A DNA stretch of 64,000 nt. Origin: Daphnia pulex. Taxonomy: Eukaryota > Arthropoda > Branchiopoda > Diplostraca > Daphniidae. Within the stretch, counting starts at the first letter, position 1; every line of letters begins with the position of its first letter. The DNA is taken from assembly GCF_021134715.1 (NCBI RefSeq), contig NC_060022.1, positions 3,415,001-3,479,000 on the forward strand, written 5' to 3'. Made by a program: the position numbers and the translations under genes. The notes under the pieces are model-generated. The model was not told the origin of the DNA. It searched no databases and was given only the letters and a program-made list of their open reading frames with translations. Below are positions 49,101 to 62,893 of the stretch, piece by piece.

Positions 49101-52100
49101 CGACTTTTCCGATGATTCTTTTTCTTTTTCGACAGTCAAATTTCGCCATGTGTTACGCTTTACATTGACCCTCAAAGTGGCAATTTCATTTTGAATGTCA
49201 GAAAAAAGGGAAAACGGTGGGCGCCAAAAACATTACTAATATTTGGAAATCAAATATGGAAATCAGTGAACCGGATCTTGAATACTTTATGATACTTTCT
49301 CCTTGTGTGTGCGGCTTATATAGACATGTTACGGCTGCTGCTGTCACTCTCTGACGTCTTTTCCGGCCTGCAGACGCCAGCCCGGAAAACGCTCAAGCTT
49401 TATAGACGGGCCACAAACGCGGGGAAATCAAATGTGAGAAGCATACGTACAGTAACATGTCAAATGGAAACGGAATAATTCAAAGAAGAAGAAGAAAAAC
49501 CTCTCCGAAAAAAGTCAAACGTAGACTATGTATACTATATAAAGGAGAGAGAGACACGAAGAAAATAAGCGACGGTTAAGCCTAATGGTCTTTCCACCCA
49601 CCAAAAGTTTTCAATTAGTTAGTGCCGCGCGCGACTCTCATGTCTTCAAAGGTATAGACTACAAGAAAAGCCAGCAGCAGTCCCTGCTATGTATAGTTTT
49701 CTCTCTCCTGTGTTGTACTATATACTACCCGTTGGTTTTTTAATGCCCCTGCGTTTGCCCTGTTTGTGCGTACATATTGCGCCACGTGAAACAGCCCAGG
49801 TCACGCAAAGAGTCTAAGAAATTAGATTTCGCCAAGGAACCTCTCTATACATATATGCTGCTGCTGCTGCTGCAATACATAAAGTATATAATGACGTACA
49901 ACGGTCCTCTTACGTGTTAAAGAGACCGGAACCGAAGCGGGTATGCGCAAAAGGATATCTCTCCACAGATATAGAGAGAGCGCTGGAACGACAGTGGAGA
50001 AGAACTAATTTCTGATGTTTTCTTTCTTTTTTCTTCATCTTTTTTTTTCGACAGGAAAATACGTACATGTTATTACGTCTTGACTACACGGGAGGAGGTC
50101 AATAAGCCGCAGAAGAATTTCGAAATCAGAAGAAAACCAAAAAATGCTGGCCTTTTGTTCAGACGGCTAAGAGAGAATGTTTCCGTCACGTTTTCCAGCG
50201 TTTGATGGGATTGTTATTAAGACGCAATCCGTGAATAGCATCGCGACTATATAGACCGCCGTCAACTGTAAAGGCTGTGCTGGATGCTGACGAGATCTGA
50301 CGGGGATTTTTGTTTTTCTTTCAATTTTGATTCCTCAACGGAGCGGAGGGATTTTTCTCTTCTTTTAGTATAAAAATCTGCTGATGTGGAACATCGGAAA
50401 AAAATAAAACCGGATGCTGGATTTATAGATCATCAGGGGGGAGCTTCAATATTGCATCATTCACTTCCACGGGTTTCCGCTCGAACGGAGAACCAATATA
50501 TCAAAGATGGGAGTTTTCTTGTAATAGGGAAATGTGCAGGATGAGGGAGGAGGTTCGGCCCTGCCCACCCTCGATGGCGAAGGAGGCTTCCTCCTTTGCA
50601 ACCTGCCCGGCCCCAATACATCACTTTCTTCTTTCTCTTGTCAACTCGACAAGTCAAAGCAACAGGATTTGTCAGCCTATAGTCGAGTAGCTCTTGGCAT
50701 CGCTTTTTTCCCTTAGATGCTTGCCCTATACCTTCTTATTCCGTACGGTCAGTTTATTGCCTCCGGGAGCTCCAAAGGTAATTTCCTTCTTTCTTTTAGA
50801 TATATTTTTTGATTCCTTTTTTATTATTTTATTTTTTTTTATTTTTTCGACATTTATTTTTTTATTTCGCTATTATTTCGGGATTTCTATTCGTTGGGAC
50901 TCTCACGGATACATCCGCACTCACAGCTCACGTGAGGATAATGATGCTGGTCTCAACTCCAAGACCCTGCTGCCGGCTAATAAGACCGGACTCTTCTCGC
51001 CCAGGCACAACGTATCTAACCTCTTATGTCAATTCTTACGGATGACTGGGGTTCGCATGGCTGGCGCCGTCTCTGCTGGCGCTGACTGGAGCTCAATTGA
51101 CTTTGTTAGAAATATGAATGCTGCCCAACTGCGCTATACGCCCCCCCTCCATCCAACACATATAAGATCAGAGAAAATCAAAATCAAATAGAAAATGGGA
51201 ATTGATTCATTACAAAAATTAAAGAAAATAAGAATCTCGTCTTTGTTGGACATTTTCTTTTTTCTTCCGGCCGGATCGGTTGTAATTAACCTCAATGATC
51301 CCAGCACAAATCGAACACCGGCAACCCAACCTCAAAGATAAAAACTTATGTTAAATGACCGCGTGTGTGTTTCCCAAAGATGATGGATCGATCACGATGA
51401 AGATGACGGAATGAGTGTTGCGTCGCTGCTTCCCTTGTAACCATTTTTCTACAGGGGGGAAGGAGGAGAGATCAACCCAGTGGATTACAATGAGCAATCA
51501 CGCGGGTTGGCGAATGGTGGAGATGGGGCGGAATAGCGGAAAGATGTGGACCCATCGACCGCAGAGGCTGGATGTATATCATCTATACATGTCTTGTATC
51601 GAGCGGCAACTAATCAAGATCGATGGCGCTACACGCCCGTGTGATGATGAGCTGATGAATCTCGGCTTTTATTTCATTTCCCCCGAAAATTCAATTATAA
51701 ATACCATCAAATTCAACCCGCCCAGCAGCAGCGCCTTACACGTACTATCCCTTAAACATAATTTCCCACGTGATTTCCAACGAAAAACAAAAAAGCTGGA
51801 ATCCAAAGCAGAAATCTTGTTTCCCTCGTTGAATAATTAAGAGTTTATCATCATCTCCAGGGTCTCTCTCTCTCAAGGTGTAAAAGTCTCTTCATCCTAC
51901 ACCACCACGGAATGAAATCCCACCCACCTATCCGCGGCACAGGGCGTTGCCCATCAAAGCTCTACGACTCTTGTTGGATATAAAATACGTGTGCATATCC
52001 GCTCTCTATATATTCGGTGAGCGGGTCTTTTCTCCCCTCAAAAAATCTGAATCTACACTTTCCAAAAGTAAAGCGGTGTAACAATCAAGTCACGCACAAG

Positions 52101-54108
52101 TGGCCGGGCGATGTGGCTATAAGCTCTACAGAGAAAATTCAAATTTCAGGATAATGGATTGCCAGGCTTAGTGTACAGTAAGGCCCCCCCCCCCCTTGTA
52201 AAAAAAAAAAGAGGTGAAGGATGGAATATTGTATACATCACATGTATAAAATATCTAATAATAATAACATTGCATAGCATATGCTAGCTATAGCTTGGGC
52301 TCTTGTGTGTGTGCTGCTAACTCACGAATTGCATTTCTTTATGCGTGTGGGAGAGCTCCGGCAAGTGCGGAACTCTGCTTTCTGTATCGTGACCAAGTTT
52401 TGTGGGTTTTTTTTTGTTGCTTCTGTTGGTGAATTGACGTTCGGTCAGACGGTCACGACAGAGTCGTTCTCCTATCGTGACATTTTCGTGAATACCCATC
52501 AAATCAACGGAAGTTTTTTTTCTTTTCTTCTTTTCACCCCCCACCAGGGCGACGACACACAGTGTCGCAGCATTGCAGATGCCATCTGCACCGGCAGAAG
52601 GCGCTCGATTAACTTTAAGTCTCGCCATTATTATACCATCAACAGGATCGCCACCGAATGGTGACTATCGTGTGTGATGAAACTGAATGAAAAGGGAAAG
52701 AGAGTTGGACGGCTGGATGTTTCCCACTGCGATCAATAGCACACCCAACGAAACGTGCTGAACTATATTACATCTATAGCAGCTTTAGCGCATATATATA
52801 TTGTATTAGATATATATTATATAGTATATCTACCCGAATAACTGTTATTTCCTTTAGAGGCGAAGAGGGAAGGAGAGCTCGAGAAATAAGTAATCAAAAT
52901 AAATCAGTCTGAAATTGACGGATATAGAGAAGGTGAAACACTTTACGGCACACGGCGCAATCGATCGCTTTTAATGGGAGGGTTGGGGGGCCCTAAAAAT
53001 TCACGAGACCTGCGCCTTTTTACTCGTTGGGAGCGGAAGAGAAAAAAGAAAAAATTAGAAGAAGGAAAAGAAACACTTCCTATGTGTCTAATGGGTAAAA
53101 TGCCTCTACACGGGGTGGCCAAAAGTGTACATATATGTACAGGAGAGGGGGGTGTGGTGGTGGGTGATGTGTGTCGCCCATCTCGGCGCAGAAACGTCCG
53201 GATCTCTCTTCAGTATGTTACCGACGCTCGTGACGAACGGTTATATAGATCCCATCTCCTCCTACTCCTTTTGCCAAAGTGCTCGCAGTGACTTGTAAAT
53301 CGGAATAAAAGGCCATCCCACATCTGCTGTTTGACTGGTACAAACTGAAGTCGAATTTTTTTTTTAAATTTTGGTTATCGGCGAGAGAAAATGGACGAGC
53401 GGCCTGGCCTGCTCGTTTGTCAGCCCAATTCGCCGATCGGGCGACATCGGGAAATGCCGGACAATCGCCTACATTGTGCGTCTGATTAGGCCCTCCACCC
53501 ACCTCTCCCTTGCACAGTTGTGTGTGTCTATATCTAATCCGAAAGGACGGCGTGTTATTGTGCGTAAAAGCCTATAATCTGATTAGACCCAAAGTGTCCA
53601 TCGCGAAACTTGTGTGTGTGTGTCAACGACGGTCGTCGTCTCTGCAGACGGTAAGTCATTTTACACTCGAACCGCTACATACAAAGTAGACACGACAGGA
53701 AGGAAATGAGAATGCTTTTTGGATGGGATCCCATCCGCGCTAGCAGCATCGTGCCACACATGATATCGAGTGGAAAGGAATCGTGACGCCCACTATGCTG
53801 CTGCTGCTGGCCAGCGCACGGTGCTTTATGGCTTTTCCATGTCGACTTTGTTGGCTATTTACTCTTTCCTCTTCTTCTTGACCGTGTGGGGAATTGCTGC
53901 AAGAGACGACGCTATAAATAAATATCTATCGTCGTGGGCATATTTTCTTTTTATTTGATATCGTTTCGTTTCTTTTTTACTTGTTTGATGTGTCTAGAAA
54001 TTCGTCGTGATAAAAAGCCGAAAGGAAAAAGGTCAAAGCCTAATATTCGCAGCCGCTATTGGGCAGACTCCCAATCTTTATACCTTTAACGTTCCAAACC
54101 GGACAGCG
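46107..54108. other. Gene-poor interval with simple repeats
   Basis: No confident gene in 8 kb. The left end should hold the protease 2 promoter. Simple repeats include GT at 47205-47220, CTG at 47839-47862, A22 at 47476-47497 and a C run near 52187-52196. One coding-like patch at about 50890-51190 is discussed in the findings. TATAAATA at 53913-53920 could be the core promoter of the plus-strand gene starting at 54109. Confidence 0.45.
47839..47862. repeat. CTG trinucleotide microsatellite
   Basis: About eight tandem CTG units in non-coding DNA. Further short CTG/CAG runs occur at about 46688-46703 and 49857-49873. Confidence 0.9.
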
Positions 54109-57100
54109 ATGGCCATTCTGCGAAATATATTACAGTCATTCACTGCCGGACTCGTGTATTGTCAGCTGCTGGTTGTCTTCTGCTGCCTATACGTCCATCA
54201 CGCCAAGACGGGCTGCGCCCTGGCCTACGAAACGGACAGTATTAAAGACGGTAAGCCCGAGCCGCAAATATTTCAATTAACTTTGGGTGCCCCAGTCTTC
54301 TTCTTCTCTTCTTCTACTTTTCTCTCTTCTCCTTTTGAAAACGCATTACGTCTTGCTTAAGTAATATAGCGCTGCAAGCGACGCAGGGCTTAGATACAAC
54401 TGTCCAATTAAGATTCTACAAACTTTTCCATTTTTGAAATTCCCGCTTCTTTTTTTTTCCTTTTTTTCTTTTTCGTTCAGATTTTAATCACCCCCCTTAT
54501 ATGGATATGGGAAAACGGTTTATCCATCACAAATCGTTATGACTTTGTTCGCTTCCTTTAATCGTTAATTCAAAACTGTCAAAACGATTCGGACGAAAAC
54601 GCGATCGATCGCCGAAAGTCGAGGTAATTGGAAACCGCCTGTAGGGTTTTTTTCTTTACGTCTTGGCTTTGAAATAATTTTCAAAGAGGATCGCATTATT
54701 AATCCGGCTTTTGTAATAATCTAACGGGTTTCGTTTTTTTGTTCGTCGCTCTTTCTCTTCTGCAACCGAAAACGGCACGTTCGCCAAAACCCAATTTCTC
54801 TTTTATCTAAAATGGAGCGTGTGCGATTCATTATTTAGACGAGAGCATCATCTTCCGTCTTTGCCCAGCATGCATGTATTCACGCCCGGCTGGACAAGAA
54901 TAATAATATACCTTTAGCTGCTGCTCTACATCCGTCCACAGGTGCTCGACATTTTCCAACGGCCAGCAGCAGCAGCAAGAGATTTGAGTTTGAGCTTTCC
55001 ACACGACTGTTTCCTCTCCAAAGATTGATTTCGATTTGATTCCTTTTTTGATTGCGACTCGGAAACATGTCCGATGTTGGGGCCGTTATACAGTATAGGG
55101 CGTGCATTAAGGAATTGGATGGGATTGCCAATAATAGAAAGTCTATATCCCCCCTGCTGCTGCTCTCGAAAACAGAAATCAATCTCCAGTAACAAATTTT
55201 TCCTCGACACTCTCTCTCTCTCTCTCTATAGACATGAAGCTTGATGGATTTTTGTCGGACGTAGGCTACATACGTGTCACCGGAGATATACTCGCGAAAG
55301 ATGTATCAAGAAGCAAAAGTGCATTGGCTTTTTCATACTATATAATATCGCTGGGTAAAACGAAACGATCAAAAGCTGAAGGACCGCGGGACGAGGAGCG
55401 AGCGATTATATATACCAAAATGATTGACATATATCTATACACAAGAGCGAGCTATATATATAGACTGTCTGATTTGTCGGGGATTAAAAGTTGGACTTTC
55501 ACTCGGCAAGTTACGCGCTCTCTATTCAATCAACGCAGAGAGGAAATTGCGTACGACAAAATGTCGTTGCTGGGCTGGTGGCCCATCTTTGTATTGCAGC
55601 ACCGATCATCTTCGCGAGGTTCATTCGCCCCCGTCTATATTAAAGATAGACGAGAGCGTATCTAAACAGATCGGAAAATAGATATGTTGACCTCGTTTCA
55701 CCCACACGACTTCGTCGTGGCTCATTCCTTTAGTTTCCATTTTCAATCGATGGGACGACAGCAACAACAACAACAACAACATGACACGCAATGTCGAAAA
55801 CGAAACAATGTTGCGATTGAGCGACGGAATATATATCAGGAACCTATTACACATCGGTCGTGTTGTTTCCGTTTGAAACACGGGCAGGTATAGCACTCAA
55901 TGACACGATTGCCATTTGCAATGGAAAATATTGAACCGTACACGCATAATAACGCAGCCCGTGTTATTATTCTGTTGTCCCTTTCGGTTGCCAGAAAAAG
56001 AGAAAAAGAAAGAAACTTTTGATTCCAAAAGTTGTTGTTGTTGCCTGGCCAAGCGCACGACAATAAATCGCGGGACAGTAACGAATCGCCCGACTCCCGC
56101 TCGCGGTACTGAGCTAAACGCAACAAAGTGGAATAATGGGGGGTGGGTACTGGGGGGTGGGGGGAACGCACGCAGGAAAATGAAGACGCGCTCATTCGTC
56201 ACTGTGACGAGACTTTCGCCCCAGACAGACAAAGAAACTCAATCAATTCTTATTTTCTTTTCCTTCAAATAGTTGAAATTCCAACGCACGAAATTCTCCG
56301 GCGCGATATCAGACGACGTAATCTCCGTGTAGTCCCCGTATTCTTTTGTCAGCGCATTTATAAGAACCTCCCGCTAGACGCCAACGCCCTATTTTCACAG
56401 TTGATTGAAAATGGCGAAAGAAAATCTAAAAGAGATCAAAAGGGAGACGATGGAAATGATATACATGTCGAGACTGGCCGGCCAGTGAGCCTTTCAAAAA
56501 CAAATGTCCAGTGTCGATCAAGCTGTGTACGAAACTCGCGCGTGACTTGTGAAACAATTTAAAAAGAAACAAAAAACAGACACATTCAAAGTCATTGATG
56601 TCCCAGCTGCCGCTCCCGTCTGCTCCCATCGGGAGATGGACATTTCAGCAGGGAGAGAAAGAGAGAGAAGAGCGACGATATTTGATATGATGTTGAAGAA
56701 TCTACCGTGACGACAAAGAAGAAGTTCGCGATCCAAATGTCTTTCAACAACGCGCCTGGACAGCAGCTCAGACGTGAGAAAATCAAGTCTCTATTCTCTT
56801 CCACCCAAAAAATAAATATAAATATGTCCTCTTCCTCTGCTAGCTCCCCACTTTATTATACTTTTCTCTCTCTTCTCTCTCTGGCTGCCGGCCTTTTTGG
56901 ATGTGTATAGATGACGTCAGAAAATGTTGGGACTGAGCCATCTCTTTTCGGATTACTCTCCGAAAATGGTTGAGCGGGGGAAAGGAATAAAAGATATATA
57001 AGAGCAGCAGGAGAACAATCTAGGAGAAGACTTTTTTCGTGTGGTGGTGGTGGTGGGGGGGGGGGGGGGTGCGAGAGAGTTTTCGAAAATGGATGACCGT

Positions 57101-60100
57101 GTCCGCCCGACTTTTTGCGACGTGACACGCACATGCCCTATAGCTTTCCTTTTATTACGTTTTCTCTCCCTCTCTATAGGCAGTCTCGCTCCTTTTTTTG
57201 ATCGTTTTATTTCCAGGAGGAGTTTTTTTATTTTTATTTTTTTTCGATCGGGCGATACACTCCACAACAGCAGTCGCTTAGAAAGAGCGGCAGACGACAA
57301 AATAATACAAAGAAAAGAAGAAGGGAATTTTATAGAAAGAGCGAGCGACATCGAAATGATCGCAGAATGGAGAGGGGAGGAAGGTCCCGCAGCCAGCACA
57401 ATCAAAGGATCGATTCAATAACGGGCCACACATTTTTTCCAACCGAAGAAAAGGGGGATGAGCCAAGTAGTTTAGCGCGATCAAAACCGTATACGCGATT
57501 TCAAATCGAATCAGTGGGGAAAATAAAAAAGATCGTCGCTCCTCCCACCGACCGACACAAAAAATGATCAAGGCGAATCGCAATCAACGCGTCCCGCTCA
57601 GCAATCGATGCGCCATCCAACCGTCAGGGAAAATCGCATTCTTTTAGATATTTCCTGTTATAGATTCTCTTCTTTTTCTTCTTCTTCTTCTTTTGTTTTT
57701 CCAATATTTTTTGGCTGACTCTCGAGTTTTTATTTCTTCCTTTCCCCCCCCTTTTTGTGGTCTATTCTTCTTTCTGGATCCTTGATTACATCACAAACTC
57801 GTTTGAAACATCGCCGACAATCACGCTTGAATATAATGCTTGAATAAGTCTGTAGCTCTCTCCCTGGGCGCTAATCGATCAAACGCGTTCAATGAGACGC
57901 TGACGTCATTACGTGTGTCTACTACGGGCCGTTAGACACCAATCATCCCGAAATATCGGGTGTCGGCTCTCGGCTGTGCTATAGGTATAAAAAAAAAAGA
58001 GCGTGAAACGGAAGCTGTTTGTTATAGAGTTGCCGGTAAAGAAAATAATGAAGCAACGCACGTGGAGAAAAAAGTCGGTCAGGGGGGAAAAAAAAAGTAA
58101 AAAAATGAAGGATCCCAGTTGAGAGGAAGAAGAAACAGACACTCAGGAGCCACAGTCACAGGACTCTTCTCTCTTTCCCATCTCCCGGAGCTCTTATATC
58201 ATTTTAGCGCTGTGTTGTTCCAGGCGTAGGCAACGAAGAGCTCCTGGGTTCGGTTCTTTGGTCGATCGATAAAGCTTGGAGCGCCAGACGGAATTACATA
58301 AAGCACACCACCAGCCAAGAAAAAAGGGGCTTTTTTTTCTCTTATATTCATTTCTTTATTTTCGCACACACACACACACACATCTATCCGGATGTGTTAC
58401 ATAATAAAACACTCTTTACATAAACTGGGGAGCTAGTATATATGTTTTTACTTGATGCCGGTATATTATGAGATATCCTATAGAGGAGAAGTTGACGTAT
58501 GGTGACTGCGGATGTCTGAGCGGATAATAAACGGCTTTAATAATGCTGGTTGCCTCCTACTCTTGGATACAAATTTATTATATATTGTTGGAGTCGAGTG
58601 TTTCCGGGTCAAGAGAGCAGCAGAGCGAGGCAACTTTCAATCCTTTCCCCCCCACAATAACCAGATTTACGGTGCAGCGCGCGACAGTCTAAACTACCGG
58701 AAGTCGAGGGAGGGGCTTAAGTGGCTTTATATCCATTAACCGCAGTTTTGATCTTCATGTGGGCATTGGAAAGTCATAAATAACCAAAGTAATCGGAAAC
58801 GATTTGTTAAAAAGTAGACTTGTATGATTTGATGGCGAAACGAGGAGGTGCCGGTAGATCCCTTTTGGTAAAAAAATTGTCATTGCTTCAAGTGTTTAAA
58901 GTTCAAATATTTTCGAATGTGGAGGTTTTCTAACCACAGAAAAAGTTGTGAGGCACAAAAAACAAAAACAAGCCTGATCTGCAGTCGTTCGACAAATGAG
59001 ATTAAACCTTGCTGAGAAAAAAACAAAAACGACAAGAGAAAACAGTTTTCCAGTCAACCGCCTAGCTCAGGAATAAACATACTCCGTGACTACGAAACAA
59101 TTTATAATCAACGCCACCAAAAGTTATCAACAAAGGAAGAATAGGGATCAATGTTGTCCTACCTTTGTGCCAGGGAAATACAGCCAGGCATCTACGTCAG
59201 TTGCTCCATCCATCCGCTGAAGAGTTGAATTCCACCAGACGGCATAGGGTAAAAAGGGTGTCCTCGTGAATACACCCACATTCACATGGGCGTACACGTG
59301 GACATTTCAAGAAGGAGAGATCCGTCAGATCAGTAACTCGATTGACATCGGTAGTTTTACCAATAGAATGGGATGCTGTGTATCTAAATGAAAAAAGAAA
59401 AATAGGTTACGAAAAAAAATTCACAGAAACAACAAGTCAGGAAAAGTGGAAAACGAGACACTGGGTAAACCCTAGTTGTTAAAAATGGGAGAATTAAAGG
59501 TTTACATGTAATATACTGCATTGATGCAGCATGCAGGTAATGCAGCATTAAAATATCTAGTAGGTCACAGGTCAATTACCTAATAAGCGATGATCCTGAG
59601 ATTGTTGCTGCACCTGCACAAGAAAAACTCGCATATTGTGTGGTAATGATGGCTGGCTCAGGCCTCAAATCTGCAAAAAAGAAAAAGGTTGGATGTGTTA
59701 CATAGTACATAAAAACTGCCAAAAAGAAAAAGTTTACATAGCACAAAGAAACTGCCATACATCGACAGGGCAATCACGTGGTTAATGTTCATGAACTAAC
59801 ATTTCAAAAATTTGGAACAGGTTTAACTCTTCTATAGCTACCAGAATAATTCTATCTGTATTCTTAGTTTTATTTATTTACCCACTAAACAGCATGGAGT
59901 AGCCTATGACGGTTATCAAACACGAATAAATATCTATAACAATATAAATCTTGATCTTTGTCTCTGACTTTCTCGCGCTTTCTCGAAATTACTTAACGAA
60001 AGCAGTAAGCAGACGATAGCCTACTTGTCCAATTTTCTTCAAATTAGCATGATTAGTTGATTACTATAATCGATAATACGATATCGATAGAAATAAGAAA

Positions 60101-62893
60101 TTATAGAAAATCAAATCCCCCCTCGAAATTCACACCGATCAAAAACGATAAGGTAATAAGTTGAGGGAATAAGTTTAGTTGAAATCTTCTAATAACATTT
60201 CTGATTGGTATTTAATTCCTCAGTAAAACTCCTTGGTAACCCCCCCCCCCAAAAAAAAGAAATCGATTCGCAAAAAATCGACCCCTTCCCTAAATTTTCG
60301 ACAGAGCTTCCACACTGTTTTTCCATTAAACCAGGTCGTTGGGCTTAGTTTTTTCTAACTTTTTTACCCGATCATTTTTTATTGAATATTTTAATTGTTT
60401 TTGACAAATTCCATTTTTAAAAACTTTTGCCAATTTTCGACTCATTTTCGTAATCTGGCAATTGCAAAACCTGGCCAACCTGGCCAAGCCTGGCATTGCA
60501 GACCACAATTTAGCCAACGACACATGACTCAAACAATTGAAACTTGAAACGTCTCTTGTTTATTTTATTTTTCAGAGTGTGATAACATACTACGATACTA
60601 GAAATCGTAGATAAAACTTAGAAGATCAAAGTTTGTGCACTCTACAATGGACATTCTACTATTTTTGCAAGTATGTTTTGTCTTATTAATTTTTAAAACC
60701 CGAGTGTGAGTTATTTTGACGTGTGGAAACTGGAAAGCTGTTTTCTGAAGAACCAGGTTTATTCAAAACATTGAGACTAGGAATTAGAGTTTAAAAAAAA
60801 TCAAGCTGAATAATAAACTAAATATCTAGTTTATTTTCTTGTTTTAGAACTTTTATTTCATTTCATTACATTTTTCAGAAAACCAAATGATTGTATTCAG
60901 TTTTATTTATTTTTTAAACTCAATTTCCAACTGCGGACTGAGAGTCCAGACGGAAAATGAAAGAACTTTTGCCCACCACTTCATGGAACCTTTGCACACA
61001 AGTGAAATACTTTAGCCAAATTATGTGACGTGAGACCAAGACCCAGTTGAACCTTGTTTATTTTTTGTGTGTGTGTATCTTTTCCTGACCAACGACACTT
61101 GAAGCCACGTTTGAACCGTCTAGACATCCCTAGTCAATAAGAGCATATCTCTATACGTACTACACTCCATTTTTGACGGAATCGTGGGTATTGGGCTATT
61201 GATAAATGGGATCTACGTATGCACGGGGCGAATATGTGAAGCTCACTCACCCCTCCAGCGAGTGTAAACGAAAAGATACTTACTGACGGGGCGGGTTTCT
61301 CTCTCTTACTCGATGTTGGAGCCTTACTTAGTTATCTAATTACCGGCACATTCGAAGCGTTGCTAATGTCGGAGGCGGCCAGCAGCAGCAGCGCTGGCGT
61401 CTCTTCCAAGTGATCTAGCTCTCTATGTAGTAGCACATAAACCATCTCCCAAGAGATGACGAAACTCTGCTGCTGCCGCAATACGCAATAAGCACCGAGC
61501 TGGGTCTTCTTCTTCTTTTTCTCTCTGTGAGCGACGGGAATCTTTTAGACACACGGGAATGTCTACATACAAACCGAGACGAAAGAGAAACCGAGAATGA
61601 AAAATTAAACAAGAAAAATCAGGGCACGTGTCAGGGATTAAAAAACTGTTGGGGGCCACCAGCGATCTTCTCTACACATATACACATCTAAACCTAGAAA
61701 TGCAAAGAGGAAACAATGTCTTGATTAAAATCCCGACCGTCGCATCACAGGAACGAAAGATCAAATCGTCTTCTTCAAAGGAAACGCTGTGATGAATGGA
61801 TTGATTCCGAGATCCGTACAATAATAACTAATAACACAACACCGAAAAGAAGAAGGAGGGAAAGGCCAAAGGTAGTAGTGCACGTATATATAGGCGATGG
61901 AACGAACAACACAATGAAACCAAACTGTCAAAAGTTTGATCCAAGCTCTTGCAGGTGAGAGACTGGGAGAGCTCGGGGAAATTTCTTGAGTGAAAATTGA
62001 TCACAACGACGCGGGCGGAAAGTGCGTAGAGTCACAGGGTGTGACGGTCGACAAAGTTTTGGCCAGCTCTAAAACGGAATACATCCATGTCATCCTACAT
62101 CTATCTATTGCTATTTACAGGGAATTCAATGGAATGAAATCCATTTACTGGTGGTGGTGGGGCTGCGACGTCCAACTTGCTACTCTGTGAGCCCTGGTGC
62201 ACACAGGGTCCACTACACACTGGCGCTTATACCTATCTATAATGTAAGGGCTTACATCCACCTGGGAGTACGTGGATAGCTGATGATGAAACTATAGACC
62301 GGCGTCAGTTGGATAGAACGGAGACAAAAGTTGGGAGAAACAAATTTTTAAAAAGCCCACGTCTCTTGTCTTTTGCTTTTGTGAATGTTGAATTTCCGGG
62401 CGGAAGCCAAAGTTGAGAGACTTTGATCGAGAAACGACTTATATGTATAACTATGCATAAACAATCAATCGAACCAATCTGTATCTCTATTTCTTGACGG
62501 AAATGGAAGAATTCGCTTCGGTGGAAAATCTGAAATTCTAATAACTAGCCAATGTTTTATTCAAAATTTCTTCTAATTATTCCGACAGTTGCCGGGAGAG
62601 AGAGCCAACAGCATTCGGCCGAGGGCAAATGTTGGCAGAAGGACGTCCTCAATCTGGATGCCGAGTGGACGAGCGTGCGGGTGAATAACGGCCAGCAGCA
62701 TCAGCATCAGCAGCACCACCAGCATCACCATCGCCGCCATCAATATCTACCCGAGCTGGAACCTATGCGGACCGAGATGAGACCGCCGTACGGAATCCAG
62801 TCACCCAATCATCACGTCACCGTCCGGATGACGATTCCGCACGGGGGTGTGGCTCACCTGCCCTGCCCGGTGCGACAACTTGGCAACAAAACG
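54109..62893 (+). CDS. Dpr-family immunoglobulin cell-surface protein, 5' part (partial at right)
   Basis: Two plus-strand exons join in phase: 54109-54250 (MAILRNILQSF, hydrophobic VYCQLLVVFCCLYV signal peptide, ending ETDSIKDG at a GTAAGC donor) and 62589-62893. The second exon has a His/Gln-rich stretch (residues 85-98) and then VTVRMTIPHGGVAHLPCPV and RQLGNKT. That is the B-strand region of the first Ig domain of Dpr proteins, in which the next exon normally begins VSWIR. Dpr proteins are neuronal surface receptors that bind DIP partners in synaptic specificity. The next exon is outside the window. The exon end reads ACG|GCAAGT, which fits a GC-AG intron; no GT donor gives the expected LGNKT end. 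The 8338 bp intron could hide further exons, so the join to the first exon is less sure than the Ig call. Confidence 0.7.
54251..62588 (+). other. Large intron of the Dpr-like gene
   Basis: No further exon was confidently recognised. Simple repeats include a GGT run leading into 16 G (57041-57069, G-quadruplex-prone), CA at 58366-58382, CTT near 57661-57692 and CT-rich stretches. Confidence 0.4.

Noticed and set aside
57041..57069. GGT/G16 run as a regulatory G-quadruplex
   Set aside because: A simple repeat in an intron. Fold potential exists, but nothing in the context supports a function.
59165..59382. Possible minus-strand exon (acceptor-like TTTAG, donor-like CACAAAG|GTAGG)
   Set aside because: The readable frame is stopped internally, no family motif is recognisable and no partner exon was found.
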